Source: Patiria pectinifera (taxonomy: Eukaryota; Echinodermata; Asteroidea; Valvatida; Asterinidae). Taken from it: a stretch of 64,000 nucleotides of DNA. A program made the translations under genes and the position numbers. This document shows, piece by piece, positions 48,576 through 60,774 of this stretch (the stretch's first letter is position 1; every line of letters begins with the position of its first letter). The notes beneath the pieces were generated by a model. It did not search any database, was not told where the DNA came from, and saw nothing but the letters and a program-made list of their open reading frames with translations. The DNA is taken from NCBI GenBank assembly GCA_029964075.1, contig CM057147.1:25069513-25133512 (forward strand). The letters run 5' to 3'.

Positions 48576-49620
48576 TCACGGACCTAAATGGTTCGTGGTT
48601 CGAATTGCTTATGATAAGCAAATCCCAGACTGTACTGAAGTGTCCCACCAGCTTGCTTTCTCCTATCCACACTGTCGGTAATCATGCATTCCTGAACGGG
48701 AATTAAACCTATCGAACCGTCGAACTTTAATCTAAACCTCGTCCAGATTCACACAAAGTGAAGCTACAATGGTCGCTTCACGAAACTTAGCGCTGAATTA
48801 AAGACCCCTTGGTAAAAAAGATCTCCTTTGATTTTTAGTTCAAGTCCTCGATCACGCTTCATAACAACCCGGGGAATCTATATACATATACTGCCCAAGG
48901 TTTGTTAATGTTGCCGGAGACATTATTTACATCAAAGCAAGCTGCTAATGCTGCTATCGGCCGGATCTTAATGAAAACAGCGAACAACATGAATATAGAC
49001 GATCCGAAGATTACCAAGCTGTTCTGAAGACATGATACCGTGATTGGATCTCATCCACTGTGAGCGCATTTTGGCTCTCCAGATCTGACCAGAAGCTGCT
49101 CCTCACATGGCCACAACTCTTCATAAAGACGATAGAAGATGCAGATAAACTACCCTTGCAATCTTGTACTTGGGGGAGTCTTAATTTTTTCCCCATTCGG
49201 TTATAAGCATTCATAATGGTATTCAAATTCAGTATAAACAAGACAATGCAATCCTGGTTTAAAGTTTGTCCCGAACGCGCGAAAGTCTATCCAATTGATT
49301 CAGTGTAACTAAAGCGTTTATGGTGTAAGTACTGTTGTGGGGTGGTGTTATGTCATGGAACTAAAATTCACCGCTGGCATGATGATTTGACTTAATGCCT
49401 ACACCGTATCATGTGGTGCATAAAACAAGCGACGCCAGTGTAATGCACATAATTTATGTGGTGTCAGGGGCGAAAACCGGGGGAGGGGCGGCATAGAATA
49501 TATTCCCTCCACTTTTTGACCGGGCGGGAATAGGCCATTGGATCACCCCCACCCCCCCCCCCCTCCCACACTTTTATTGTGGTGAGAAAAAATATTCGCA
49601 CAAAAGATGTACATCTGTAT

Positions 49621-49835
49621 CAGCGACCCTAGTGTAACGGCGGGTGCGTACCTATGTTCTCCAATACCTATGTTCCCTCGTTACTGATGTTCCCCGAAAT
49701 CCTTACCCTAATCCAGTACCCTTACCCTAACCCTAACCCTAACTCTAACCCTAAGGATTTCGGGGAACATCGGTATTGGGGAACATAGGTATTGGGGAAC
49801 ATCGGGTAGACCCCGTAACAGCGACCCTAGTGTAA
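49621..49835. repeat. Fold-back insertion with telomere-like repeats
   Basis: Direct copies of CAGCGACCCTAGTGTAA stand at 49,621-49,637 and 49,819-49,835. Between them, ATGTTCCCCGAAATCCTTA and TAAGGATTTCGGGGAACAT form a perfect 19-bp stem around a block of CCCTAA-type repeats (49,703-49,755). Further AATACCTATGTTC words extend the arms. The right arm carries the same structure at 61,370-61,546, shortened by about 30 bp. Confidence 0.8.
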
Positions 49836-50550
49836 TGTGGTGTCCATCCCCAGCCCCCCCCCCCCACCCTCCTTCTTTAGACTTTCCACCGCCGGGAATT
49901 TTTGGATTTTGGTCAATCCCCCACCCCCAACTCGCCGGCACAGATTGACGCCACGGGTGTGGTGTAGACGCTCTGTCATAATACATCTGGAGGATAGCCT
50001 CGCAAATCTGGTCCCAGACCAGTCTCAAGCGACACTCAGTCACGGTGAGATAGCCAACCAGTCCAAGTCACAAGCGACAGTCAAAGAGTATGAGTGAATC
50101 AGTCAGTCAGGCTTGTGCAAAGAGAACGTGGGCGTCGTGAGGGGGAGGCAAGGGGCGCTTCCCCCCATAGAAAAGCACCAAAAAAAGTAGGGGGAAAGAA
50201 AACGAAAGGAAAAAGAGGTGTGAAGTCATATTTCCTATTAAATACACATTAACACAATTGGCGTCTGCAGGGATGCCAATGGGGGTGAGGTGGGCAAATG
50301 CCCCCCCCCCCCGCCCACCCTAGAATAAATATTATAAATTGAGAATATGCCAGCGAAAGTACAAGGATTTGGAGGGAAATGTGCTTTGCCCCCCCCCCTA
50401 GAAAAAAACCTGGCGACGCCCATGAAAGAGGACACTAGGTGGTCCTGCTCCAGTGCCTCACCCTTAGGTTAACCGTAACTCCAGCAAGTTAATCACTTGA
50501 TTCGAGTAAATGAAGCACAGTGACACCTTAGAACGGCATTTTCTGCCACT

Positions 50551-51050
50551 NNNNNNNNNNNNNNNNNNNNNNNNNNNNNNNNNNNNNNNNNNNNNNNNNN
50601 NNNNNNNNNNNNNNNNNNNNNNNNNNNNNNNNNNNNNNNNNNNNNNNNNNNNNNNNNNNNNNNNNNNNNNNNNNNNNNNNNNNNNNNNNNNNNNNNNNNN
50701 NNNNNNNNNNNNNNNNNNNNNNNNNNNNNNNNNNNNNNNNNNNNNNNNNNNNNNNNNNNNNNNNNNNNNNNNNNNNNNNNNNNNNNNNNNNNNNNNNNNN
50801 NNNNNNNNNNNNNNNNNNNNNNNNNNNNNNNNNNNNNNNNNNNNNNNNNNNNNNNNNNNNNNNNNNNNNNNNNNNNNNNNNNNNNNNNNNNNNNNNNNNN
50901 NNNNNNNNNNNNNNNNNNNNNNNNNNNNNNNNNNNNNNNNNNNNNNNNNNNNNNNNNNNNNNNNNNNNNNNNNNNNNNNNNNNNNNNNNNNNNNNNNNNN
51001 NNNNNNNNNNNNNNNNNNNNNNNNNNNNNNNNNNNNNNNNNNNNNNNNNN
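50551..51050. other. Assembly gap of exactly 500 N
   Basis: The round length indicates a gap of unknown size inserted by scaffolding. Open frames drawn through it are meaningless. Confidence 0.98.
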
Positions 51051-52510
51051 GACTATGGAAGGAACCCATTCTCCATTCCATTCCAATCAACTGTGCTTTA
51101 TTGTGCTATACTTTCCCAGCGGTCATGCGGGGTGTTTATTATCAAAACAGCGGCGAAAATGTGGATTTTCGACTTTAATAAATAATCTTTGGAAAAATAA
51201 TCAGAAACTCACGTCATGCTTTCCCCTTCATTTCCCCCAGTTTTTTAGTTATGAAAGGAAAGCACAGACATCCCAAGCGATTATAGGGCCTGACAATTTC
51301 AATCCAGGTCACGCGGTGTCACAAATGGGTAAGAAAGAACCAGGTTAACAGAGGAAGTAATACAAGAAAAAAATACTTTCTTATTTCAATGTTGATTAAA
51401 ATATAAATAAGATAAACAAGAACAAACCACATTTTTTACTCAGTGGTTCCTCTTTTGCTGTGGAGAAGGATTCTTGAAATAGGGTCGTCAAGATAGACGG
51501 CAATTTAATGTTGGGAAAATCAGATTCTTTTGCACGGGGGGTGGGGGAGGGGAGGGCGTAAGATTTGAGAGACTTATCTTATCTTCTTTACCTTTAAATT
51601 TGGAAATGTGTTTGTTGGTTATTAATGTCTGTAAGATCAGTTGAATTGGAGACGCGTTAAGACTGGCTTAGATAGCATTATTTTGAATGCACATTGTTAT
51701 CATTGGAAAATATAAACATGTCATCGAAAAACAACTATCCTTTTGTATTGGTGGCAGCTGGTTATATACAGTTATATACGCTAGGTTTTTGAGCTCGAAA
51801 AAAAATTGAGGCGATAGGAATCACGTTTTTTTTAAAAAGACTTTCCCTCACTTATCTGTATTCCTATCATAACAACCCTTCGCGACAAAATTAGCGGAAA
51901 ATAACACATCAACATGTCACTTAAAGAGCAAAATCCAGAAACTGCGTCAATGCCGGAGACACGCTATCAGCAGAATCGAAATCGATACTTTTTGCTGTTA
52001 CGCTAATTTACTCCGGGATATGAGACCGAATAGCCACGTCGACGGTGAAGTCACTGTAACCCTAATACATCCCTCCCAGATCACAATATGTAACTCTGGT
52101 CGTTCGACCGGTTGAAATGGGCTTTATTACCCTCTGAAATTTCCCCAGTCGCGTCCACAAATTCGACACGATGGAGGCGGCACCGTCAAATTTACACAAA
52201 GAACGTGCGAGGTATGTTTTGTCTCGGGGCAAACCGGCGAATGCACCTGTACATCAGCGCGGCGTGCATTACGACTTTGCCTCACTCTCGCTGAGACATT
52301 AGTAGCCACAGGTCAAAGCCTGCTGACTATAGGAACTGCATCCATGGATCTTCTCGAAATCAGTACAAAGTTTGCGTCAAAAATAAGCACCTAAAAAACA
52401 GTTGACGATTGAAAGAGCGTCTGTCTATATACTGATAATACTGGACTAATCTGTCGCCAGTCCGAACGGTAGCAACGATTTTATCCGAGGCAATGAGATG
52501 ACTGTGTCTT
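51051..52510. other. Non-coding start of the right contig
   Basis: No gene, repeat or known motif recognised; a G-rich run lies near 51,535. Confidence 0.4.
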
Positions 52511-53082
52511 TTAAAGGGTCCGTGCAATGCAATTTTTTTCAATGATATCCGTGTGAATGCACCTTTAGGCCTATGTCTCATTTAACCTTATTTTCAATCA
52601 TCGTTTTGCCAATTTAAAGGGTATTTTGGTGCCTTTTTGGTTTTTTTTATTCTAATGCAAATTTCCATAATTATGACCAAAACTGTGATGTTATTCCGGG
52701 CAGAAATGTTACAGTTTTTTCAGCACCAAAATTTCTAGATATTTGGATATTTCTTTGTCATAAATTTTCTTTTCTTTAGTGATTCGTTGTTGTGTCAGTA
52801 CTAACAGTAAAACAATGAGCAACCCTTTCTCACATTTATTTTCAATGCGCAAATTTTAGGTTCACAATTTGAACAGCAAAACCCCCAAGCTGAACAGTGC
52901 CTTCCTGAAATGACATCACAGCAACATCGCCCTCAGTTGTCCAGAGGGGCATGAAAAATATAATGTGTTTAAATAAAATTAACCAGAAAGGGATGTCAAA
53001 TATATACTTTTCATATATTGAAGAGGAGTAGAAATTTGCACAAAATGCATTCCTAAAAAACATTATCCCATGGACCCTTTGA
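52511..53082. mobile_element. MITE with TTAAAGGGTCC ends
   Basis: The left end, TTAAAGGGTCCGTGCAATG, and the right end, CCCATGGACCCTTT, are inverted. It is related to 57,395-57,870 (AGGGTATTTTGGTGCCTTTT, GTCATAAATTT.CTTTTCTTT and AATGAGCAA blocks) and to 1,453-1,760. No coding capacity. Confidence 0.75.
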
Positions 53083-55044
53083 AATGCGAGTTTCTTAATA
53101 AGGATGGTCTCTATATAAAAATGCTGCTACAGCTATAGCAATGCAGTCAGAAGGTTTTTGTACAATGATAATGTTCTGCCGACTTCGAGCTGCTCATTGC
53201 TACTGACTGCATAGACATAGACACGGACGTATCGTATGTTTTTGTCTTGTGTTTGTTAGTTTAATGTCTTATTATTAACCACAACTCATATCTCATATTC
53301 AGGATATCTATCTATTTTTATTTTTAATATCAGATAGAGGAGTTCAGCTGTCAGGAAATTCTGACAAACCTCGGCTTCTTAGAGAGTTTGTCAAGTTATG
53401 CTAAGATTGTCTTATTCTGCTTCTGTGATAACCCCGGGAGGTGTTTTTTTACAGCAAATGTTTGAATAGATTCTGGAAAACTAACTTGTACTACTTGTAC
53501 TTGAGGTCGCATGGCCGCTTCAAGTGACCGTAGCGATCAGATGTCTGTAGGCTTGTCGATCTCGCTGATAGGTAAAATTAATGATTGGAGCAGACAACAG
53601 AAACGGTTGTGAGATTGTAGCCACAATTGTCATGTTACTTATATTTAAATGCGTACATAACGTTCAGCGCTGCCGCGAGTGCTGCATTTTTCTTTGAAGA
53701 CGACAACGTACAGATCACATCAAAGGGGACCTTGAATAAAGGTACCTATTCTCAAAATGATATAATGTATTGCAAATTGGGAAAATTTCCGAATCGGATG
53801 TCGACGGCGTATCACTTGTCATTGGTCAACGGTATAATAGAAGTGAAGATTGGCTTGGCTGCGTGGACTTGGACGACTCATAGCAGTCCTTCGTTTCCCT
53901 GGTTACCCGATACTGCAAATGAAACCAATTGAAGGATAATAATATGCCATATAGTCTGCCGTTTGAATGAGCAATTAAGACTGCCACAGACACATATATC
54001 CCTGACATATACTGGTCGCCACGGAACCAATTCGGCCCAATGACGTCAAAGTGACGTAGGACCGTCTCGAGTTGACAAAAGAGAAATGCTAACATCACAC
54101 ACTCCCCTTGGATTATGATTGTGTCATTGACTGAACAAGGGCAGGGGAAACACTTGTCTCTTTGCGAAGGCAAGCCGGCCGCCCGTGACGTAAAACGGCG
54201 GCATTCGACTGTTCGTGAGATCCACAGTGAAGAGGCTGCACGGCGTTATAAGCCACAGAGGATATAACCAGAATCAAATCAGATACAGTCTATATGGCGA
54301 AGCCTTTGCAAGCATCCGCCCTATAGTGCCGGCGGGGAAATCGGACCAATTTCCCTTTTGTAAAAAAAAAAATGCAAAAGCGAAAAACGATTAATATTGC
54401 AACTATAGGCGAGTAGAAATACAATATTTCAATTACGATTTTTTTTGTGTTTTTTGTTCGTCAAAGAAAAGTCGGCCCTGGGATGTAGTGCCGAGTAATA
54501 TCAAATTCCACGCAAGGCTGAAAATTATAGGTTCAGTTTCCATTAACGTGTTTCATTTTCTCAGCAAGTGAGATGATGTTTCCCCAGGAATACTTGCGCT
54601 GCAGAGGCGCGTATGTTTAGATTGATAGCAAAGAAAGCTAATGCAGAAGACTATATTTCCTTGGCTTTCCCATAACAAAAACACTTGTAAGACCGAGAGG
54701 ACAAGCTGTCGTCCTTTATGCGTTTGGGAATGTACACGTATTAAATAATTATTTTTGGTTTGAGAAGACATTGCAATAGGCCTACATTTTTATAATCTGG
54801 AATATTTTATTGAGGAAGTTCCTTAATGTGTAAATCTATACTTTCACTTGTGCAATAAAACACCACCCGTTGGTAAAACACATTTTGAAGTACAGTGCTT
54901 AAGTGTTTTATCCTGCACGCAATGCTCCCTGTCAATTGAATTGAAACTATGTGGAGGTAGAATCTGATACTAAAAATACTTGGTTTTCGTCTATGTTACA
55001 TTGATCACCCTTCCTCCCCTTCCGCATCTCTTCGAAACTCGCAG
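53083..55044. other. No gene recognised
   Basis: A possible tiny exon at about 53,696 (after TTTCTTTGAAG, before GTACCT) has an open frame, but nothing links it to the exons at 55 kb. Confidence 0.35.
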
Positions 55045-55780
55045 CTTCACCCAACGTCCCCTTGAGAATATCCCCAGCTTTCGCTTGAGCGAGCTGATGC
55101 AAGGGAACGATAACCAGAACGTTGTGTACAGTTTACTGCGGATCTCGAAGACAGAAACCGAAGGAAGAGAGAGAGAAAAAAATGTAAGGAGTTGTGAAGC
55201 GCAAATCCTCCGTAGGCATAAAACCACTTAGGTCTCTGAAGGGGGGCTGTCTCCACCGTTTAATCACGCCAGCCAGGCCGGTCGATCGAGCAGCGGGGTT
55301 TTGAACTCCGCCATCGGAAAATTGAATCTGAATGAACTTGAAATATTTATGGTCGAGACCCCGGTGCGCTGTTGCAGTGCAATGGCTACGGGGCTAGATG
55401 CTCTCTTTTTCTATATTCTGTACAGCCGATGGGGATGGTTGTTCCTTTTTTCATTCACGAGTGGTATATACGGCGCATTCGTTTGATTCTCCGGAGGCAC
55501 TATCGACGGAAAATAAAATGCGATCCAGCATTAGCGCTGAAACTTAATTCACGCTGACGATGCCTAACAATGTCCTGCATAATTGAACCTGAACCGACTG
55601 CATAATGAGCTGAACCGAAAGGAGTCGTTTCGTGTTTCTGTTGTTATTCGTGTGATTACAAATACTTTTTCCGGAGAGTGTCTGAATATTTCTCTTTTCC
55701 TGCAGATCAATGGAGGAATTTCACATTACCTGCCAAAACAAGGCTTTCACTGCTATAAGTCTCTGTGTGTGACACAATAG
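55045..55780 (+). CDS. Candidate 3' end of an unknown gene (two exons)
   Basis: Exon 55,045-55,183 follows a pyrimidine-rich acceptor ending in CTCGCAG and ends at GTAAGG. Its open frame has G/C-rich third positions (FTQRPLENIPSFRLSELMQG). Exon 55,706-55,780 follows TTTCTCTTTTCCTGCAG, is in phase 0 with the first and ends in TAG after 24 residues (INGGISHYLPKQGFHCYKS). No family recognised and no upstream exon fixed. Confidence 0.4.
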
Positions 55781-55874
55781 ACTTTTCCCTTTTTGTAATC
55801 CTCACCACAGAAGCAAGCGTTAAATTTGTGGATAGTCTAAAGAACAGCGCTGTTTAAGAACCCTAAACATCTTG

Positions 55875-56130
55875 TTTAAAGGGGCATTACAGCCTGAAAT
55901 CCCCGAAAATTTCATGTGTTGGATTGTTTTCTTAAACAATTTCAAAGGTCTGGTTGGAAGGAAACAAACCTAATGTCTAACCGTTCCCGAGGAAAGACGG
56001 GAAAAACCGGTTGTTTACATCGGACGCGACGGACATTTTCCGGGATACCTATTTCAAGTGGTGTCAATTTGATGTACGCTACGCGTTGTGTGGTAGGCAT
56101 GCATAATGCACACGGCTGGATCACAACTAG
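55875..56130. repeat. Partial copy of the TTTAAAGRGGCA MITE family
   Basis: Starts TTTAAAGGGGCATTACAGCC and matches the left half of 22109-22635. The right half is not recognisable. Confidence 0.6.
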
Positions 56131-56268
56131 CAATGAACAACTCGATTTGCGTTTCTTGTGATATGCAGCTGCAAAACTTCAACCAGCAGTTTGAGGCTTC
56201 ACTTTTGGTACCTGGATATCTGGATAATGAATGTGACTTAAAAGTTAACCCGTGCATTTTATCATAGA

Positions 56269-56392
56269 AAATGACGCCACTCCCGTGAAAAGTGTTACAA
56301 TGTTTATAAACTGTTACAAAAAGCGTTTAAAAATGACGCCTCTCCCGTGAAAAGTGTTACAATGTTTATAAACTGTTACAAAAAGCGTTTAT
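56269..56392. repeat. Tandem duplication, two units of 62 bp
   Basis: The unit begins AAATGACGCC(A/T)CTCCCGTG and ends ACAAAAAGCGTTTA. The two copies differ at one or two positions, so the duplication is young. Confidence 0.92.
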
Positions 56393-57394
56393 ATTTTGTG
56401 TTGAAAAGTTGAACACTGAGTTTTACAGTGTTGGGGCCGCGCTGAAAAAAAGAGACTGAGGAAAACCTCACACGCCGGAACAGGATTAATATACCACGCC
56501 ATAGTAACCAATATGTACTTTGGTTTCTCAAGCGTTGATAATATAGGAATTTAACAACCAAAGGCAAAATGAACCAAAAACCTTTGCAGTATCAACTATA
56601 CTTCATCAGACGAAGTAGTTGTTACTTCGAAAGTTGTTGCATGTTTTGCCTACATCAGTTGTCATTAAAATACATCGTATATTTGAGCATTGAAAAAAAA
56701 GAAAAGAACTTGACGGCCTAGTATTACCAAACAGAAAGTTGAATCAATACTTTAATATATTGACGTATGATGAAAGCTAAAACATTCGCGAGTTTCATCA
56801 CTTTGTTCCCTTCGGTTCATTCAGCCGCTGTGAATTTTGATAATATTATATAACTTTGTAAAAATTAATTCATAGAATTGAATTACTATGAGAATCCTAA
56901 TACCTTTCATATTTACAAATTCATCTCGCTGGCAAATATTGAAATGAATGGTTTAATAAGTTGGGTATGTACTAATTTTAAAAGAAAGTTAAAGTGAACT
57001 CAACGTAAATGAAATACTATTGCTCTAAAATCACAGCAAGACTAGTGTTGGCACGGTACACTGCCGTCACGCGCGTCAACATTAGCATCACCGCACGCGC
57101 GATTTAACCGACCTCGGACCGCCCATCCATTTAGATCAGTCTCGTCTTATACTGCATGCTCGACAGACGGCCAATCAGTGCAATTTGCCGTCTCATTTCT
57201 CAGCAGAAGGGTGGAGGGATAGTTCCTTAATTACATCAGTTGACCGTGGCAAAATTCTTTTTTAAATTCATTTGTACTGCTGATGTGGGTATGAAGCGTA
57301 AAAGCTATTTTCTACGCCAGGCTGGTGAAACTGCATAGCATTCCTTTCAGCTACTGCAAACATTGCATTACAGGCCTACATTATATTTTTAATG

Positions 57395-57870
57395 TAATTC
57401 TTCAAAATACTCCTTTGTGTCCTACTTAACCTCATTTTCAATTTTTGTTTTGTCATTTTCAAGGGTATTTTGGTGCCTTTTCGTTTTCTATGCAAATGCA
57501 AATTGACATATTCATGAACAAACGTGTAAATGTCATTTCAGGCAGAAACATCAATGTACAGCAATTTCAGCACCAACGGTTGCCAGAATTTTGAATATTT
57601 TTCTGTCATAAATTTCTTTTACTCTTTGGTGATTCGTTCCAATTAGAGACAATGAGCAAATTTCTCACAAAAAAATAATGTTTTCAATTATTACATTTTT
57701 GGGTCATTATTTGAACAGCAACAACACCCTCTATAGCATGGAACTTTTTTAAATGTTAAAGAAGTGCACTTTTAAATAAAATTCACCAAAAAGGGATGTT
57801 AAATAGTTGTCGTAAAGAAGAGGAGTAGAAAGTTGCACAAAAGGTGTTTCTAACAAAAACACATGTCATG
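57395..57870. repeat. Diverged copy of the 52.5 kb MITE family
   Basis: It shares in order the blocks ACCTCATTTTCAATTTTTGT, AGGGTATTTTGGTGCC, CAGGCAGAAA, ATTTCAGCACCAA and GTGATTCGTT. The ends are not preserved. Confidence 0.7.
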
Positions 57871-58000
57871 ACATGAGTTTTTAAAAAACGGAGTCCATTC
57901 TGATTTGTTTGTACTTTTTACTGAAGTGGACTTTGAGTGCCTTGTCAGTTTCATACGAGAGGCGGCTCAATGTTTGGTTCAAGTTTAGGCCCCCCCCCCC

Positions 58001-58357
58001 AAAAAGTCTCCGGTTTCCGGTATGCGCGCGCGTCGCCGTAGCCATGCGCGTCGGCAAAATGAAAAAGTTTTCTTTTTCAATGAAAGATGATGTCTCAAAA
58101 CCGCCAAACTCACTGGTTTGACTGGAATCCTGCTGCTGCACAATTTTAACGTGTTTTTAGATGGGGTTATGACCGAGAATAAGCTTTATGTGGCCTCTCT
58201 GGACTCCCATATATTTGCACTAAGTTTAGTCGGGCACCATTTGCAGTCATCAGCCGACATTTGAAGCAAAAAAAGTCAAGTAAAGAATATAAAAAAAAGC
58301 CGCGTCGCCGCACCACTTTTGGGGCAAGCTCCATACCAGAAACCGGAGACTTTTTTT
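58001..58357. repeat. Element bounded by a 24-bp inverted repeat
   Basis: AAAAGTCTCCGGTTTCCGGT (58,002-58,021) pairs with ACCAGAAACCGGAGACTTTT (58,335-58,354) with one or two mismatches. GCGTCGCCG occurs inside both ends. It is preceded by a C run. It is probably a MITE; no gene. Confidence 0.6.
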
Positions 58358-60774
58358 GTGCCTTAGCTGTCGAGAGGGGGTTTAACAGCCGCCTGGTATT
58401 GTTTTTCCTATTACATTCCCTTTCTTGGCGGCCGAAGAAGGGGTTCTAAACACCCTAAACTTTCCCGTAAATCCACCATTGTATATCACAGCACTCTGCA
58501 GCACAGACATATCAAGCTGGAAGTGGGGGTCAGGGGACGGCCCTCCCCCTTCCCCCTCTCAAACGGCGATATTTTGGATATTTATTTTTAAGAAAAAGCG
58601 CCAGCATGTCACAGCTGCTGGTCTTTACGCGGGTCAAAATAACCAATCAGGACCAATGCGACAGATCGCTTGCAAAAATGAAGAACTTAGTTCACCACTG
58701 TCTGAAATAAGCGATGACGTGCCGGAGATTTAGACGACATCGCTTCTATTCTAGCTTCATTGAGCGCCCCCTCGATCTTGTGTTCGTGTTGAGTGTGAAG
58801 AGACTATGGCCTTCCAGATGGTCTGTATTTAATGTTGATCCAATAATTGATACTCAAAAGAATCTGAGTCACAATCTACAAAGCGCCTGTCTCATTTTGC
58901 TACATTGTTCAGCTTACACCTGCCAGAATGCATTAGCCTTGCCATACACATTTTAATTACAGTGCCGAAGCTGGTGGACGGACTGTTTTGATGAAAACAA
59001 TCAGAGCAGAAATTCTTGCATGCCTGTGAATTAAGACGAACAATGAAGAATCCACGTATATTGCAATAATAATATTATGTGGGAAACATGTGGTACGTTT
59101 TGAAAGGAGTTTCAAGTGGTCGGATTGTTTTATGAATAACGAATCTTAAATGCCGTACTTTAATATCGAAGACACAAATCTATGAATAACCCATTTAGAC
59201 AATTTCATCCATTTACATTCAGAACATCAAACATAACTTTCATTGTTATTATTATTTCAAGGACCAAATGTACATGGTACTTGTACATAAATAATATTTC
59301 AGTTTCTTGCCAAAGCTTCCCCCAATAGTTCTTGCCGTTCACGTAACGGCCGCAACTAACATCACTGTTACAAAACGACCACGTATCTTTTCCCCTTTGA
59401 ATTTAGACTTGCGTTGATAATTACATACGGATTTCTAATAAGGTCAACGGCGTTGGCTGAAATCCCATCCGATTGCCGCTTACATTTGTTCAAATGAATT
59501 ATATTGACACAAATTTGGCAATGAAAACATTGTGCAAATTGACAATTTCTACTCATCCTCTCATCATATAGGTTTGTTTTTGAAAATGACAATTTCTGTC
59601 CAAAGCCTATGAGCTCCGTGCGCTACCAAAAGAGGGCGCCCTTTTACCTAACAACGACGTCCCATGGGCGGGACATTTCGCTGGTTGACGCGCACCGTTC
59701 CTTGTGTGTGACGCACGTACACCAGGGGATTTGTTCTATTTTACACGCAGTGGCCGCGCTTCGCGGCAAATGAATTGCAGTCAGGCAAGATGGCGTCGGT
59801 TGGTCACCCCCAACTGTACTTCCTTTGCCGGTGAGGGGGTGCTTGTGAACAGGCACAATGTGAACAATCGTAATTTTTTTTCTCGTTTCCTGTATGATTT
59901 TTGTTTAAATTCGCATTCTTGACCATGCAGTGAACTCCCACCTCAGGACCCATAACGTAAACACTACTGTGGTAACCAGATTATAAACGGAGGCAATGTC
60001 CTCTCAGTATTGCGCGCCATTATCGAGATGGCCCAGAATTGTATAAAATCGCGAGTGACACAATAATGGAAGGTTCTGCCAATCAGTTCACTGAACCCAT
60101 GCCACTATCTTATGCTATCGGGCCCCTAGCAACAAAGACATCAAGCTATGTGCAGCTTACGAGCCCTAGACATTTTACCTTTTACTCGTTCGTCTGGATC
60201 CTGATGGCGTCAAGCCTTGACATTCATGACGTCAGAGAAGATGCGGCGTGTAAGGGGAAAGATTCCAATCGCCCGGGCTTCAATCCTCAATCAAATTTCC
60301 TCCGACGACGACTTGGGGAAGAAACAGCGGGGCCAAGGCGGGCCAAATCCCCAGGGCCGTCACGGCACGGCCGTTCGTCGTCATCGGACTCGAGGGAAAG
60401 ATAACCACTTTAGATAGCCGGGCCGCGCTAGTGCGTTAACCACTCTCGCTGCTGACGTAAATCCATATCACATTGAGATGAGGACTACGCGAGCCATTTT
60501 TTCCTTCCCACTCGGCGGAAATGGCAAATCTGCAGGGGTTAACCCGAACTCTCTCGGGCGCTCTTTTCAAAGATAATCTGAATCATTTTTTTATCTGGAC
60601 CACGGGATTGACCGAAGATCCAAATCTGCACCCCTAATCTTCCAATTTCGTAAGAATTTGCGTGAGCGTTATGACCGTAAGACGTGGCTTAAATGGTTAA
60701 TGGTCTGCAGACGTACGTACAGTCTCCAGTCTTAGCGGATTCTTACTAAAGACAACCTTCTTTTAAGAGATTTA
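58358..60774. other. No gene recognised
   Basis: Open frames at 58,425 and 60,039 lack motifs and splice support. The latter ends in a compositionally biased Arg/Ser-rich peptide. Confidence 0.35.

Larger units (their letters stand above)
47146..50550. repeat. Left arm of a large inverted repeat
   Basis: Reverse-complements 60,775-64,000 along its whole length. The coordinate sum of paired bases is near 111,150 in the outer part and 111,325 at the inner end, so the left arm has about 170 bp extra, in two main indels (about 30 bp near 49,765 and about 128 bp at 49,923-50,050). Divergence is otherwise a few percent. The match runs to the last base before the N gap. Confidence 0.92.

Noticed and set aside
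50464..51178. Open frames of about 200 residues crossing the N gap
   Set aside because: They consist almost wholly of unknown residues; the gap has no sequence.
60039..60404. 121-codon frame ending in an Arg/Ser-rich peptide
   Set aside because: The biased end reflects GC-rich sequence; no start context, domain or splice support.
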